64,000 bases of DNA from an uncultured bacterium (GCA_937924475.1 CALDSV010000009.1:1-64000); one strand, 5' to 3'; positions 30,071 through 38,009 are shown, counted from the stretch's first letter. Made by a program: numbers and translations. Notes: generated by a model from the letters alone, not told the origin.

Positions 30071-32311
30071 ATGAAGACAGAAAGCCATTCAATACATGAT
30101 GTTTTAGCAAAAAATGCAACATCATTTTTTATCCCACCTTTTCAAAGAGCTTATGCATGGGGAAAACCTGAAATTGAGAGATTCTTTACTGATGTGTCAA
30201 GAATTATTGAATCGCATTTGGACCCTGAGCAACACGACAAATTGGAACACTTTTTTGGAACAATTGTTCTCAAAGAGGAAAAGGCTGGTTTTGCGAACAA
30301 ATTGATAATTGTTGATGGTCAGCAAAGACTCACGACCACACTAATTTTTTTAATTGCTTTACGAGACAGCCTTAACGATCCTGAAAAGGAAAATTTGATT
30401 ACACAAACTTATTTAGTAAACAACTCTTCCACCTTTCAAGACAAAATCAAACTTAAACAAGTTACAAAGGATTGGGATGCTTATAGAGCACTTGTAAATA
30501 AGGAAAAACCAAAACCAGGAGTGATAAGTAATGCTTACGAATTACTCAAAAAATTAATCAATGAAAATAAAAGAAAAAATCCCAATGTAGAATTCGATCA
30601 TTATATTATTGCTTTACAGCGAATAAATGTTGCTGTAATCTTTCTTGATGAAAGGCCATTTAAAGGTGAAGATCCACAAATCATATTTGAAACCCTAAAC
30701 TCATTAGGTAAACCACTTACCTTAGCCGACCTTGTTAGGAATTTTGTTCTTCTAAATATGGATAGCAACAATCAGACTGATATTTACGAAAACATCTGGC
30801 ATCCACAAATAGAAGAAGTCCTATTAGATAACACATCTTATTTTTTTAGAGATTATCTACAATACAAAACTAAAAGTTCACTTAAAGTGGTAAGCGATAA
30901 TAACACTAAAGAACTTTATCAGCAGTTTAAGGAATTTGTTGAAAAAATTGAAAACCGCAATGAGTTTATTAATGATATTATTAAATATGTTAAATGTTAC
31001 AAGTGGATAATTACCGAAATCAACAACGACACTATTTCGAATAATCCTAACAATGACAAAGAAATAAAAGAATTATTAAGAAACATCTTCCACGACATAG
31101 AATCCGAAGCATTCAAACCTTTTGTATTAAGCTTGCTGGAATATCACCAGTATGGTGTTAATGGCATACAAATGAGTGACGAAATGCTAATTTCAACACT
31201 TAAAGCAATTAGAACATATCTAATAAGGCGAAGGGTGTTAGGCTTAACTCAAGGTGAAAACAAAAACATTGTTATACTGAGCAAGAAAATTGAGAGCCTT
31301 GTCAGAGGAAATATTTCAATGTTTGACATTTTATCAAATATGTCTTATAGATTGCGATTGCCAAATGATCAAGAAATAACAAAAAGATTAGAAGAAGTAA
31401 ACTTCTATGAGGAGTTAAAAAGTTATACTAAATTTATTCTTGGAAAAATAGAAGAACATAACACAAAAGTATCTGTGGACTTCCGTAATCCTAAAATTAC
31501 AATTGAACATATAATGCCACAGAAATTAGATGACAATTGGAAAAAAGATTTGGGTGAAAATTTTGAAGAAATTCATAGAAATTACCTACACAATATAGGA
31601 AATCTTATTCTCACCGAGTTTAATATTGAAATAGGTAATAGGTCTTTTGAAGAAAAAAAAAGAAAACTTAACAAATCATCTCTCTACTATAGGCTTGATG
31701 TGATTAATAAAAATATCTGGAATGAACAAAGTATCAAGGAGCATCAATTCAATATGATAAAGTGGTTTCTTGAAACTTTTCCACTTCCTGAAAAATACAG
31801 AGATAGAGATAATTGGAATACCCAAACAATTGAAAGTACTTTATTTTCGCCATTAGATAGTGATGCAGCAGTTATGGCAGAAGGCAATAAGCCGATTGAA
31901 CTCCATATTTTTGGTAATGTGGTTAAAGTCAATTACTGGCGAGATGTATTTATCGAATTTCTTAAATACTTAAAAAATAATACCACATACAACTTTAATT
32001 ACATTCTAGACAATCAATATGAAATGTTTAAGCATCATGATGTTATAATAAAATGGAGTAGACTCAAAGAATTGATTGAAACAAACACTGATTTGACAAC
32101 TCGTTATAAGAATTTTGATGGAAAATTTTATAATCAAGTGATAGAGTTAAGTGACGATTTATTATTTATTCTTGTTAGAATCTCAGCTTATAGTTGTGTG
32201 TCGAGAATTGCCACTATTATGCGGAAATTGAAGCTACCAGATGACTCTATTCAAATTAAATTAAAGAAATTTTCTATGACAACAAAGGACAAACCCAATG
32301 AACAGAATTGA
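30071..32311 (+). CDS. GmrSD-like DUF262/DUF1524 restriction endonuclease
   Basis: Proteins joining DUF262 (GmrS-like, NTP-using) and DUF1524 (GmrD-like HNH nuclease) form type IV restriction enzymes against modified phage DNA. In this 746-aa protein the DUF262 motifs are FFIPPFQRAYAWGKPEIERF (about residues 16-35) and IVDGQQRLTTTLIF (about 79-92). The DUF1524 HNH signature IEHIMPQKLDDNW lies near 478-490, with HNIGNLILTEFNIEIGN after it. A further about 150-residue C-terminal part has IELHIFGNVVKVNYWRDVFI and is a common extra domain of such proteins. A GGGGG site precedes the ATG. Its stop overlaps the start of an hsdS remnant. Confidence 0.88.
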   Translation: MKTESHSIHDVLAKNATSFFIPPFQRAYAWGKPEIERFFTDVSRIIESHLDPEQHDKLEHFFGTIVLKEEKAGFANKLIIVDGQQRLTTTLIFLIALRDSLNDPEKENLITQTYLVNNSSTFQDKIKLKQVTKDWDAYRALVNKEKPKPGVISNAYELLKKLINENKRKNPNVEFDHYIIALQRINVAVIFLDERPFKGEDPQIIFETLNSLGKPLTLADLVRNFVLLNMDSNNQTDIYENIWHPQIEEVLLDNTSYFFRDYLQYKTKSSLKVVSDNNTKELYQQFKEFVEKIENRNEFINDIIKYVKCYKWIITEINNDTISNNPNNDKEIKELLRNIFHDIESEAFKPFVLSLLEYHQYGVNGIQMSDEMLISTLKAIRTYLIRRRVLGLTQGENKNIVILSKKIESLVRGNISMFDILSNMSYRLRLPNDQEITKRLEEVNFYEELKSYTKFILGKIEEHNTKVSVDFRNPKITIEHIMPQKLDDNWKKDLGENFEEIHRNYLHNIGNLILTEFNIEIGNRSFEEKKRKLNKSSLYYRLDVINKNIWNEQSIKEHQFNMIKWFLETFPLPEKYRDRDNWNTQTIESTLFSPLDSDAAVMAEGNKPIELHIFGNVVKVNYWRDVFIEFLKYLKNNTTYNFNYILDNQYEMFKHHDVIIKWSRLKELIETNTDLTTRYKNFDGKFYNQVIELSDDLLFILVRISAYSCVSRIATIMRKLKLPDDSIQIKLKKFSMTTKDKPNEQN

Positions 32312-32482
32312 AAAACTCATCTCCGAACTTTGTCCCGACGGCGTGGAATATGAAAAACTCAGGGAGGTCTTAGAGCATGAACAAATTAAGAGAGTCCCTC
32401 ATTCAGAAGCTGAATTTGAAGATAGAAAAAATTAAAAAATTTAGATTATAAACTAATTAAAACATTGATTTGGTGGGAGTGA
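32298..32482 (+). pseudogene. HsdS N-terminal remnant fused to RM-module tail
   Basis: ATG 32298 overlaps the previous gene end and opens MNRIEKLISELCPDGVEYEK, the standard start of type I restriction specificity subunits. After about 30 codons it runs into sequence related to the small-gene tail seen at 29950-30034, ending in tggtgggagtga. The HsdS-frame stop is at 32435. Both target-recognition domains are gone. It shows that a type I-like specificity gene once followed the DUF262 gene and was removed by the same kind of deletion as nearby remnants. Confidence 0.7.
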
Positions 32483-32483
32483 T

Positions 32484-33416
32484 ATGAATAAAATTACAAC
32501 ATATAATCCAAAAATCTTAGAAACTCTTGAAGAGAAATACCGCCAAACTTGGGAAAGTTTAAAATATAAAAACAAAGAAAAATGGCTTACTAAAAAAGAT
32601 TATCCCACCTATAAACAGCTTGTTGAAATATCAAAAGCTTTTCATATACCTTTTGGTTATCTGTTTTTGAATTCATTAACAGAAAAAAAATTACCCATTA
32701 CCCATTATAGAACTTTTAATTATCAAGCCTATCAGCCATCTGATGAACTAATAGATACTTTAAATTATGTAAAAAAATTACAGGAATGGGCAAAAGATAT
32801 TTTAATAGAATTGGGGCACACCGCATTGCCTTTTGTTAATAAATATACTATTCACACAGATGTTAAACACATTGTAAATGAAATAAAAAACATTTTAGGA
32901 TTAAAATCAAATTGGGCTCAAGAAAAAATAAACTGGAGTGATGCTTTTTCATATCTGGTACAGAAATTTGAAGAAGCAGGAATTTTTGTTGTTATTAATG
33001 GAGTTGTCGGAAATAATACGCATCGAACTTTAAGTGTTGATGAGTTTAGGGGTTTTGTTTTATGTGATGAAATAGCTCCATTTGTATTTGTAAACAATAA
33101 TGATTTTGTTTCTGCAAAGATTTTTACTCTTATCCATGAATTAGTACATATCCTTATAGGCAAAAGTGCTTCTTTTGATTTAAGGCAATTACAAAGCGCA
33201 GATGATGAAATAGAAAAATTTTGCGATAAATGTGCAGCTGAATTTTTAGCGCCGACAGAAGAGATTAAAACAAATGGGGAAATAGACTATGAAAATCTTG
33301 CAAGACAATTTAAGGTAAGCCAGATAGTGATTGCAAGACGACTATTGGATTATGGACAATCAACAAAGATGAGTTTTTTGATTTTTACAATGATTATACA
33401 AAAAATGAGTTCATAA
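32484..33416 (+). CDS. ImmA/IrrE-family zinc metallopeptidase, antitoxin-like
   Basis: ImmA/IrrE peptidases often act as regulators or as the antitoxin-side partner of PIN-domain DUF4411 toxins. The 310-aa protein has an N-terminal region that resembles a shortened XRE-like domain (PTYKQLVEISKAFHIPFGYLFL), then ITHYRTF, and the zinc motif HELVH in IFTLIHELVHILIGK near residue 218. FCDKCAAEFLAP follows, as usual in this family. The end looks frameshifted: in another frame NKDEFFDFYNDYTKNEF continues past codon 292. It starts 2 bp after a remnant stop. Peptidase core seems intact; activity of the altered C-terminus is uncertain. Confidence 0.85.
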   Translation: MNKITTYNPKILETLEEKYRQTWESLKYKNKEKWLTKKDYPTYKQLVEISKAFHIPFGYLFLNSLTEKKLPITHYRTFNYQAYQPSDELIDTLNYVKKLQEWAKDILIELGHTALPFVNKYTIHTDVKHIVNEIKNILGLKSNWAQEKINWSDAFSYLVQKFEEAGIFVVINGVVGNNTHRTLSVDEFRGFVLCDEIAPFVFVNNNDFVSAKIFTLIHELVHILIGKSASFDLRQLQSADDEIEKFCDKCAAEFLAPTEEIKTNGEIDYENLARQFKVSQIVIARRLLDYGQSTKMSFLIFTMIIQKMSS

Positions 33417-33545
33417 ATGGTAACACACGAAAAATATGATCCAAATGTTAAAAAGAAAGTTCCAATTCCAAATGTATGCAAACATTTTGGAATAAAATAT
33501 AAAAATACTTTTGAATTTTTAAAGGAGTTAAATTTTAAATTATGA
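33417..33545 (+). pseudogene. C-terminal remnant of a DUF4411 PIN-like toxin
   Basis: A 42-aa frame beginning MVTHEKYDPNVKKKVPIPNV and ending KNTFEFLKELNFKL matches the closing region of DUF4411 proteins, which carry a VVTHE motif then a VPIPNVC-type helix. The PIN catalytic part is absent. The gene directly follows the ImmA/IrrE gene, the partner with which DUF4411 usually pairs, so a toxin-antitoxin pair has probably lost its toxin here. Recognition is from motif memory only. Confidence 0.6.
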
Positions 33546-33664
33546 AACTATATCTACATACATTAGCGGAATCAATTCAATTTGAAGATATAAAGCAGGA
33601 GTGGATAAATTTCGATCTTTCAAAATTTTCCACTGAAAAAACACTTTTGATCTGGTGGGTGTGA
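33542..33664 (+). pseudogene. Deletion product of a Res/helicase-like start and WW tail
   Basis: A 40-aa frame overlapping the preceding stop. Its first half (MKLYLHTLAESIQFED) is like the start of the decayed helicase at 45944 (MNLYLQTIVDSIQFEN). Its last half ends LLIWWV, like the tails ending WWE at 30034, 32482 and 45941. It thus joins the beginning of one gene with the end of another. Whether the 40-residue product is made is unknown. Confidence 0.55.
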
Positions 33665-33666
33665 AA

Positions 33667-33918
33667 ATGACCAAAGAACAAAAATTTTACGAAACCTTAC
33701 AAAACATTTTTATTGGAGCAAAAGTAGAAGGCACTGATGGTTTTGTTAATTTGATGAGGATAAAATCAAATTACTACCGCAAGATTGAAAAATTACTCAA
33801 GGTAGACATTGAAAAAGCATTGGAAAAATATCCTGCATCTAGGGACAAACTTTTTGATAAACTTTATTCATTCTTTAGCAGATATTTTACAGAAAGTGGA
33901 ACAATCTATTTCAATTAA
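33667..33918 (+). pseudogene. Truncated copy of the RM-associated small gene
   Basis: Reads MTKEQKFYETLQNIFIGAKV and remains close to the intact protein at 38900 for 83 codons, ending YFTESGTIYFN then TAA. In the intact copy a serine codon stands where this stop is, and similarity goes on for about four more residues (HNN) before it ends near the ribosome site of the next gene. About half the protein is lost. Start ATG 33667 is preferred to an upstream GTG at 33655. It is the third copy of this gene in the island. Confidence 0.75.
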
Positions 33919-33953
33919 ACACCGTTTCATAATAATTTTAAAGGAGAATTTTG

Positions 33954-34517
33954 ATGAAAAATATTGGAGCAGTAGTAGGACTATATCCTACACCAGTAAC
34001 AATTGTAGGAACTGAAATTGACGGTAAAGTTAATTGGATTACTATAGCCCATATAGGAATATGGGGTGTAGATAAAATGCTGCTTAGTATTAATAAAAGT
34101 CACTATACTAATAAAGGGTTAAAAGAAAACAGAACAGCATCTATAAATATTGTAGATGAAGCAATGTTAATAGAAGCCGATTATGTTGGAATAGTTTCAG
34201 GAAAAAACACAGATAAGTCAAATGTGTTTGAATATTTTACTGGTGAACTAAAGGGAGCCCCACTTATAAAGAAATCTCCTATAGCCATGGAATGTGAAAT
34301 AGAGGAGATTTATGAAACAGAAACTCATGATAATTTTATAGTAAGACCGGTAAATACATACGTAAGGGAAGATGTTTTATCAGAAAATGGAAAGATAGAC
34401 TATGAAAAAGTAAATCCTGTACTATTTGAAATGCCGAATAAACAATATTTAAGTACAGGTAAAGTCATAGCAAAATGTTGGAACATCGGTAAAAAATATA
34501 CAAAGGATAAGTGCTAA
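33954..34517 (+). CDS. Flavin reductase-like FMN-binding protein (flavoredoxin type)
   Basis: FMN-binding split-barrel proteins of this type shuttle electrons or reduce flavins, and many anaerobes carry them as flavoredoxins. The 188-aa sequence opens MKNIGAVVGLYPTPVTIVGT, with VNWITIAHIGIWG and MLLSINKSHYTNKGLKENRTASINI, the family pattern for FMN binding. It has a conserved cysteine in KVIAKCWNIGK near the end. ATG 33954 follows AAAGGAG by 8 bp. The next gene is a nitroreductase, so a small flavin redox pair is likely, perhaps in detoxification. Confidence 0.88.
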   Translation: MKNIGAVVGLYPTPVTIVGTEIDGKVNWITIAHIGIWGVDKMLLSINKSHYTNKGLKENRTASINIVDEAMLIEADYVGIVSGKNTDKSNVFEYFTGELKGAPLIKKSPIAMECEIEEIYETETHDNFIVRPVNTYVREDVLSENGKIDYEKVNPVLFEMPNKQYLSTGKVIAKCWNIGKKYTKDKC

Positions 34518-34561
34518 ACGTAATACCATTTATTAAAAATAAGGATTGGGAGTGAAATGCT

Positions 34562-35068
34562 ATGGAAGCAATATTTATTAGAAGAAGTATAAGAAAATAT
34601 AAAGATCAACCTGTGGAAAAAGAAAAAATTGAAAAACTTTTAAGGGCGGCTATGCAGGCTCCATCCGCAGGTAATCAGCAACCATGGGAGTTTATAGTTG
34701 TTCAAGAAAAAGATAATTTAAAAAAGCTTTCAAAAATGAGTCCTTACTCAAAGTTTATCAAAGATGCCCCTGTAGCATTTGTGTTAATAGCAAATGAGGA
34801 AAGAATGAAATTTCCTGAACATTGGCAACAAGATATGGGAGCAGCTGCACAAAACATTTTATTAGAAGCTGTAGAATTAGAATTAGGAGCAGTATGGGTA
34901 GGAGTAGCTCCATTGGAAGATAGAGTAAACTATGTGAAAAATATGTTTAATTTACGAGAGACTTTAAAGCCTTATTGCGTAATAGCTTTAGGTTATCCAG
35001 CAGAAGGACAAGAAAATAAATTTATAGATAGATATGATGAAACAAGAGTACATTTTGAAAAGTTTTGA
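34562..35068 (+). CDS. Nitroreductase-family FMN oxidoreductase
   Basis: Nitroreductase-fold enzyme that uses FMN and NAD(P)H to reduce nitro- or quinone-like compounds. The 168-aa protein has the N-terminal FMN phosphate motif RRSIRKYKDQPVEKEKIEKLL, then AMQAPSAGNQQPWEFIVV, and the central QDMGAAAQNILLEAVELELGAVWVG segment. The end PYCVIALGYPAEGQ is typical too. It is compact compared with 200-220 aa members but matches the short subfamily common in clostridia and archaea. It lies 44 bp after the flavin reductase-like gene. Confidence 0.93.
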   Translation: MEAIFIRRSIRKYKDQPVEKEKIEKLLRAAMQAPSAGNQQPWEFIVVQEKDNLKKLSKMSPYSKFIKDAPVAFVLIANEERMKFPEHWQQDMGAAAQNILLEAVELELGAVWVGVAPLEDRVNYVKNMFNLRETLKPYCVIALGYPAEGQENKFIDRYDETRVHFEKF

Positions 35069-35079
35069 GGTGAAAGTCT

Positions 35080-35271
35080 ATGATAAAAGTTGTTGCAAAG
35101 AATATTATCAAAGAAGATAAAGTTAAAGAGGTCTTGAAACTCTGTAGGGAGCTTATAGGTGCTAAAAGTAATGAAGAGGAAAATGAGCGGATAAACGGTT
35201 CGGCTCTTGCAGATCCTCACCCAAATTGCCTAAGCTTCGCTTCGGCAACTTCGTTTATCCGCAACCGTTAG
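35080..35271 (+). pseudogene. Truncated monooxygenase-like (ABM) gene running into an attC site
   Basis: The first about 25 codons (MIKVVAKNIIKEDKVKEVLK) match the opening of antibiotic-biosynthesis-monooxygenase-domain proteins of about 95 aa. The rest of the frame, NGSALADPHPNCLSFASATS and onward, is encoded by the attC site at 35187-35273 and is not protein-like. The true 3-prime part and the left core of attC were therefore removed together. The ribosome site (gaggtgaaagtctATG) is intact, so a short non-functional peptide may be produced. Confidence 0.65.
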
Positions 35272-35273
35272 GC
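35187..35273 (+). other. attC recombination site A
   Basis: A perfect 11-bp stem GCGGATAAACG (35187-35197) pairs with CGTTTATCCGC (35252-35262), with inner short hairpins (GCTTCGCTTCGGC), and ends in the core GTTAGGC (35267-35273). This is the classic attC layout. It is almost identical to the site at 46713-46807. The left core (RYYYAAC) is missing because the preceding gene was truncated into it. The following gene starts 24 bp after the core. Confidence 0.85.
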
Positions 35274-35297
35274 GAAATGCATAGGAGGTATTGAGAT

Positions 35298-36206
35298 ATG
35301 TCGATTATGATTGATTCGGAACGAGGAAAAAAGGTAGCGGAACTCCTCTATACTTCCTTCGCTACTAATGGTATTCATGGAAGAACAGATATGCCTGAGG
35401 ACATTGCACCCAATGAGGTGGTAAGAGGCTCCCTTGAACAAATATTGTTTATAACTCTCACGGTTTCTATCGACTACCAACGAGATGCACCATCGTTATG
35501 GACGAGTTCAAGAAAAACATTTGACGATCCAGAAACAAGATACTTATTTGTTCCAAAACTACTTCATGAAACTCCTTACGATAAGATTATCGAAGATATG
35601 CAAAAGTATGGGCTATCTAAGAAACCTCAAAAAGATGCCTATATTTGGCGGACAGTTGGCGTTACTTTTTATAAGAAATGGGGAGGCAATCCATGTAACT
35701 TCCTTAAAGACTGCAACTGGGATTCACCACTCATTTTGAAACGCTTAAAAAACGACACTCATGTATATAACGGAAGATTCGTATCGGATTATCCATACCT
35801 CCGTGGTCCTAAGATTGGGCCACTATGGTTAAGGATGCTAAGGGACAATGTAGGAATAGCACAATTGATAAATTTGGAGAAGGTTCCTATCCCCGTAGAT
35901 ATACATGTAGCAAGAGCTACATTAGCTACTGGGATTGTTAGAGGGCAGTTCAGAGGTAGATTAGATGAAGTGTTTGAATATATACGAAAAGCTTGGTTTG
36001 AAAGTGTAAAAGGACTTAGCGTTAAAAATAGAGAAATGATAGCATTAGACGTGGACGAGCCTCTTTGGAATCTCTCTAAGTATGGTTGTACAATGCGAGA
36101 TAAGGAGACTGGAAATTGTCCACTTTATCATAGATGTGAAGCAAAAGAGTTTTGCGTTAAAGGACCGTTTAAAATAGAAGGTAATATTGTGGAGTTTGAT
36201 TTATGA
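35298..36206 (+). CDS. HhH-GPD DNA glycosylase-like protein with C-terminal Fe-S loop
   Basis: A 302-aa protein in an integron-type cassette. Around residues 166-215 it has a helix-hairpin-helix-like YPYLRGPKIGPLWLRML and then VPIPVDIHVARA, in which the aspartate (about residue 200) matches the catalytic Asp of the VDTHV motif of endonuclease III-like glycosylases. The C-terminus has four cysteines (Cys-x9-Cys-x5-Cys-x5-Cys from CTMRDKETGNCPLYHRC), spaced like a variant Fe-S loop. An N-terminal about 100-residue domain with SIDYQRDAPSLWTSSRKTF is not one I know. AGGAGG precedes the ATG, and the stop overlaps the next gene (ATGA). Substrate unknown; base excision on modified or foreign DNA is inferred. 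Confidence 0.7.
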   Translation: MSIMIDSERGKKVAELLYTSFATNGIHGRTDMPEDIAPNEVVRGSLEQILFITLTVSIDYQRDAPSLWTSSRKTFDDPETRYLFVPKLLHETPYDKIIEDMQKYGLSKKPQKDAYIWRTVGVTFYKKWGGNPCNFLKDCNWDSPLILKRLKNDTHVYNGRFVSDYPYLRGPKIGPLWLRMLRDNVGIAQLINLEKVPIPVDIHVARATLATGIVRGQFRGRLDEVFEYIRKAWFESVKGLSVKNREMIALDVDEPLWNLSKYGCTMRDKETGNCPLYHRCEAKEFCVKGPFKIEGNIVEFDL

Positions 36207-36655
36207 AAACATTATGTATAGTTCCTTGTGGGAGTAGTAAGATATGGGATAAAAAACCAAATGCAGGGCCTACCAAAGCAAGGGATGTATATATCGGACC
36301 GTTCGCTAAAAAGTGTAGAGAATATGCAGAGAAATTTTTTCCATCCTCTTGGTGCATTCTCTCTGCAAAATACGGATTTCTGTTTCCAGACGAAATTGTC
36401 CAAGGCCCTTATAATGTAAGTTTTAATAACAAAAGCACAAATCCAATCTCTTTAAATGAACTTTCAAATCAAATAATAGAAAAAGGATTGGATACGTTTG
36501 AAAGAATTGTGGTTTTGGGTGGAAGAAATTATGTAAATATGATAAAAGAAGTATTTTACCCGAAGGAAATTCACACGCCATTAACTGATTGCCAGGGAAT
36601 CGGATATATGATGGGAAAGCTTAACGACTCTATTCAAAGAGGAGTTCCGCTATGA
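36203..36655 (+). CDS. DUF6884-like protein coupled to the glycosylase-like gene
   Basis: A 150-aa soluble protein with a pattern I associate with DUF6884: an N-terminal LCIVPCGSSKIWDKK with a conserved cysteine and lysine, AGPTKARDVYIGPFAKKCREY, SSWCILSAKYGFLFPDE and a C-terminal GIGYMMGKLNDSI. Function is not established; such proteins often occur on phages and mobile elements. The ATG overlaps the stop of the glycosylase-like gene, and both are in one cassette ending at the attC site at 36669. The two are therefore almost surely co-expressed and act together. Confidence 0.7.
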   Translation: MKTLCIVPCGSSKIWDKKPNAGPTKARDVYIGPFAKKCREYAEKFFPSSWCILSAKYGFLFPDEIVQGPYNVSFNNKSTNPISLNELSNQIIEKGLDTFERIVVLGGRNYVNMIKEVFYPKEIHTPLTDCQGIGYMMGKLNDSIQRGVPL

Positions 36656-36668
36656 CCCACGAACTATC

Positions 36669-36759
36669 GCCTAACAGAGCGTATCTGGCTTCGTGCCTTT
36701 GGCACTCCACCCAAATTCCTCGCTACGCTCGGAACTTCAGATACGCTCAGCCGTTATGC
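36669..36759 (+). other. attC recombination site B
   Basis: Complete attC structure: left core GCCTAAC (36669-36675), stem GAGCGTATCTG (36677-36687) pairing with CAGATACGCTC (36738-36748), a middle hairpin around cgtgcctttggcac, and right core GTTATGC (36753-36759). It begins 13 bp after the DUF6884-like stop, exactly where a cassette attC is expected. Together with site A it defines a 1.49-kb two-gene cassette. Confidence 0.9.
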
Positions 36760-36812
36760 GTCATGCCATACTTTACCTGAATTTTCCTTTACTTTTTAAT
36801 CTAACCTCATTG

Positions 36813-37561
36813 CTGTCCAAAATAAACTTTTTTAGCAAAAATTCCAATATTCAATACTTTATTGTTGATTTTTGACGGTTCGGGAGTCTCACCGACCGAC
36901 GTATTTTAAAAACAATCCCCCTTAACCTGAGAATAACGACAATTGATAGTCGGTTGGTATAGATTTTTTGTAAAACGGGTTGTTTAGCAAGGAGAAAAGA
37001 TCAATCGTTTTTGCTGTCCAAAAAAGTTGTTGGTCATAAATGTCATTTCACAATCCGTTAGGTATCGGATGGAATTACAATGGCATCGGGAATGAATATC
37101 TTGCGACGTAACCTGCTCAGTCTTGAACGAATAAAAGTATTCTGCTCCTGAAAATGAGCAAGCAAATCATTGTAATAGTCCCGGAATAACTGCCAGTTAC
37201 GATGTTTGTTGATGTAATATATTGCAGACTTTGATGGTGCACATCCTACTCCCAGATGGTTCAGATTACCGGTTATACTTCGCAATCCATTGCTTATATC
37301 CCGTACACTTGAGGCTTGTACTGTATGACAAAACAACATGGATACAAGATGTGTCCAGCTATTAATACCCTTGTTACTTTTATCGGATTGGTATTTATTT
37401 GTCAGTTTTTCAAAAGAATTGCGGGGAAGAAGACTTATTATCTGGCTGAAAAGAGATATTTTTGTCATGGCTGGTTGTTTTTTTCTTACACAAAACAAAA
37501 ATACTACTTCGGTAGTATATCAACCAGCCTTTTTTCTATCTTAAAAATTTATTTTGGACAG
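36813..37561. mobile_element. Deleted IS4-type insertion sequence with terminal repeats
   Basis: The left end CTGTCCAAAATAAACTTTTT (36813) and right end, read inward CTGTCCAAAATAAATTTTTA from 37561, are matching terminal inverted repeats. A third inward-facing end-like CTGTCCAAAAAAG stands at 37014. Only a 146-codon transposase start remains, on the minus strand at 37058-37498, so the unit of about 750 bp is roughly half of an intact element of this type. The third end suggests either a nested copy or an internal rearrangement. Confidence 0.75.
37058..37498 (-). pseudogene. N-terminal fragment of IS4-family (DUF4372-type) transposase
   Basis: The frame opens with MTKISLFSQIISLLPRNSFE, and contains WTHLVSMLFCHTVQASSVRD and SNGLRSITGNLNHLGVGCAP, a pattern I know from the DUF4372 N-terminal domain of IS4-type transposases. 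It ends at IFIPDAIVIPSDT, where family members reach the first catalytic aspartate and continue for over 200 residues. No catalytic DDE domain remains, so it cannot move itself. The stop is formed in sequence reading ccgttagg on the plus strand, which looks like an attC core and may record a recombination event. Confidence 0.8.
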
Positions 37562-37628
37562 ATGTGTTTTCATATCAAATTTTCTAACTTGTTTATTGAA
37601 TTATTTAACTTTTAAAAAGGAGGTTGTC

Positions 37629-38009
37629 ATGAAATTCAAAACTGTTATGGTTATCAAAGCCATCGTTTGTTTGGGTTTTGGTCCATTACTATTGTTTGTA
37701 CCTGGTTGGTTATTAAATCTTCTTGGAACAACATTTTGTCCAGGTGCTGCTCTTACAGCAAGAGAATATGGCGCAGGACTTATTGGAAATCTTCTGCTTA
37801 CGTGGCTCGCACGTAATGCTGAAGAATCTCCTGCTCGACGCGCAATCATTTGGAATTTGTTTATTTACGATGCCATTGCGCTTGTTGCCACTTTAATCAT
37901 CCTGCTATCAGGTGGTCTGAACTTTCTTGGTTGGGGTATTGTTGCTGTTTATCTGTTCTTCACGATTTTCTTTGGTCTTCTGCTCTTTCCTAAAACCAAA
38001 ACTGCTTAA
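37629..38009 (+). CDS. Small four-helix membrane protein (DUF4345-like)
   Basis: A 126-aa membrane protein with about four hydrophobic helices: VMVIKAIVCLGFGPLLLFVPGWLL, the TAREYGAGLIGNLLLTWLA region, AIALVATLIILLSGGL and YLFFTIFFGLLLF. The AREYG motif after the first helix is often seen in small DUF4345-like proteins. ATG 37629 is chosen as AAAGGAGG lies 6 bp upstream; an earlier in-frame start would lie within the IS end. It is the only cargo gene between attC sites B and C. Function unknown. Confidence 0.75.
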   Translation: MKFKTVMVIKAIVCLGFGPLLLFVPGWLLNLLGTTFCPGAALTAREYGAGLIGNLLLTWLARNAEESPARRAIIWNLFIYDAIALVATLIILLSGGLNFLGWGIVAVYLFFTIFFGLLLFPKTKTA

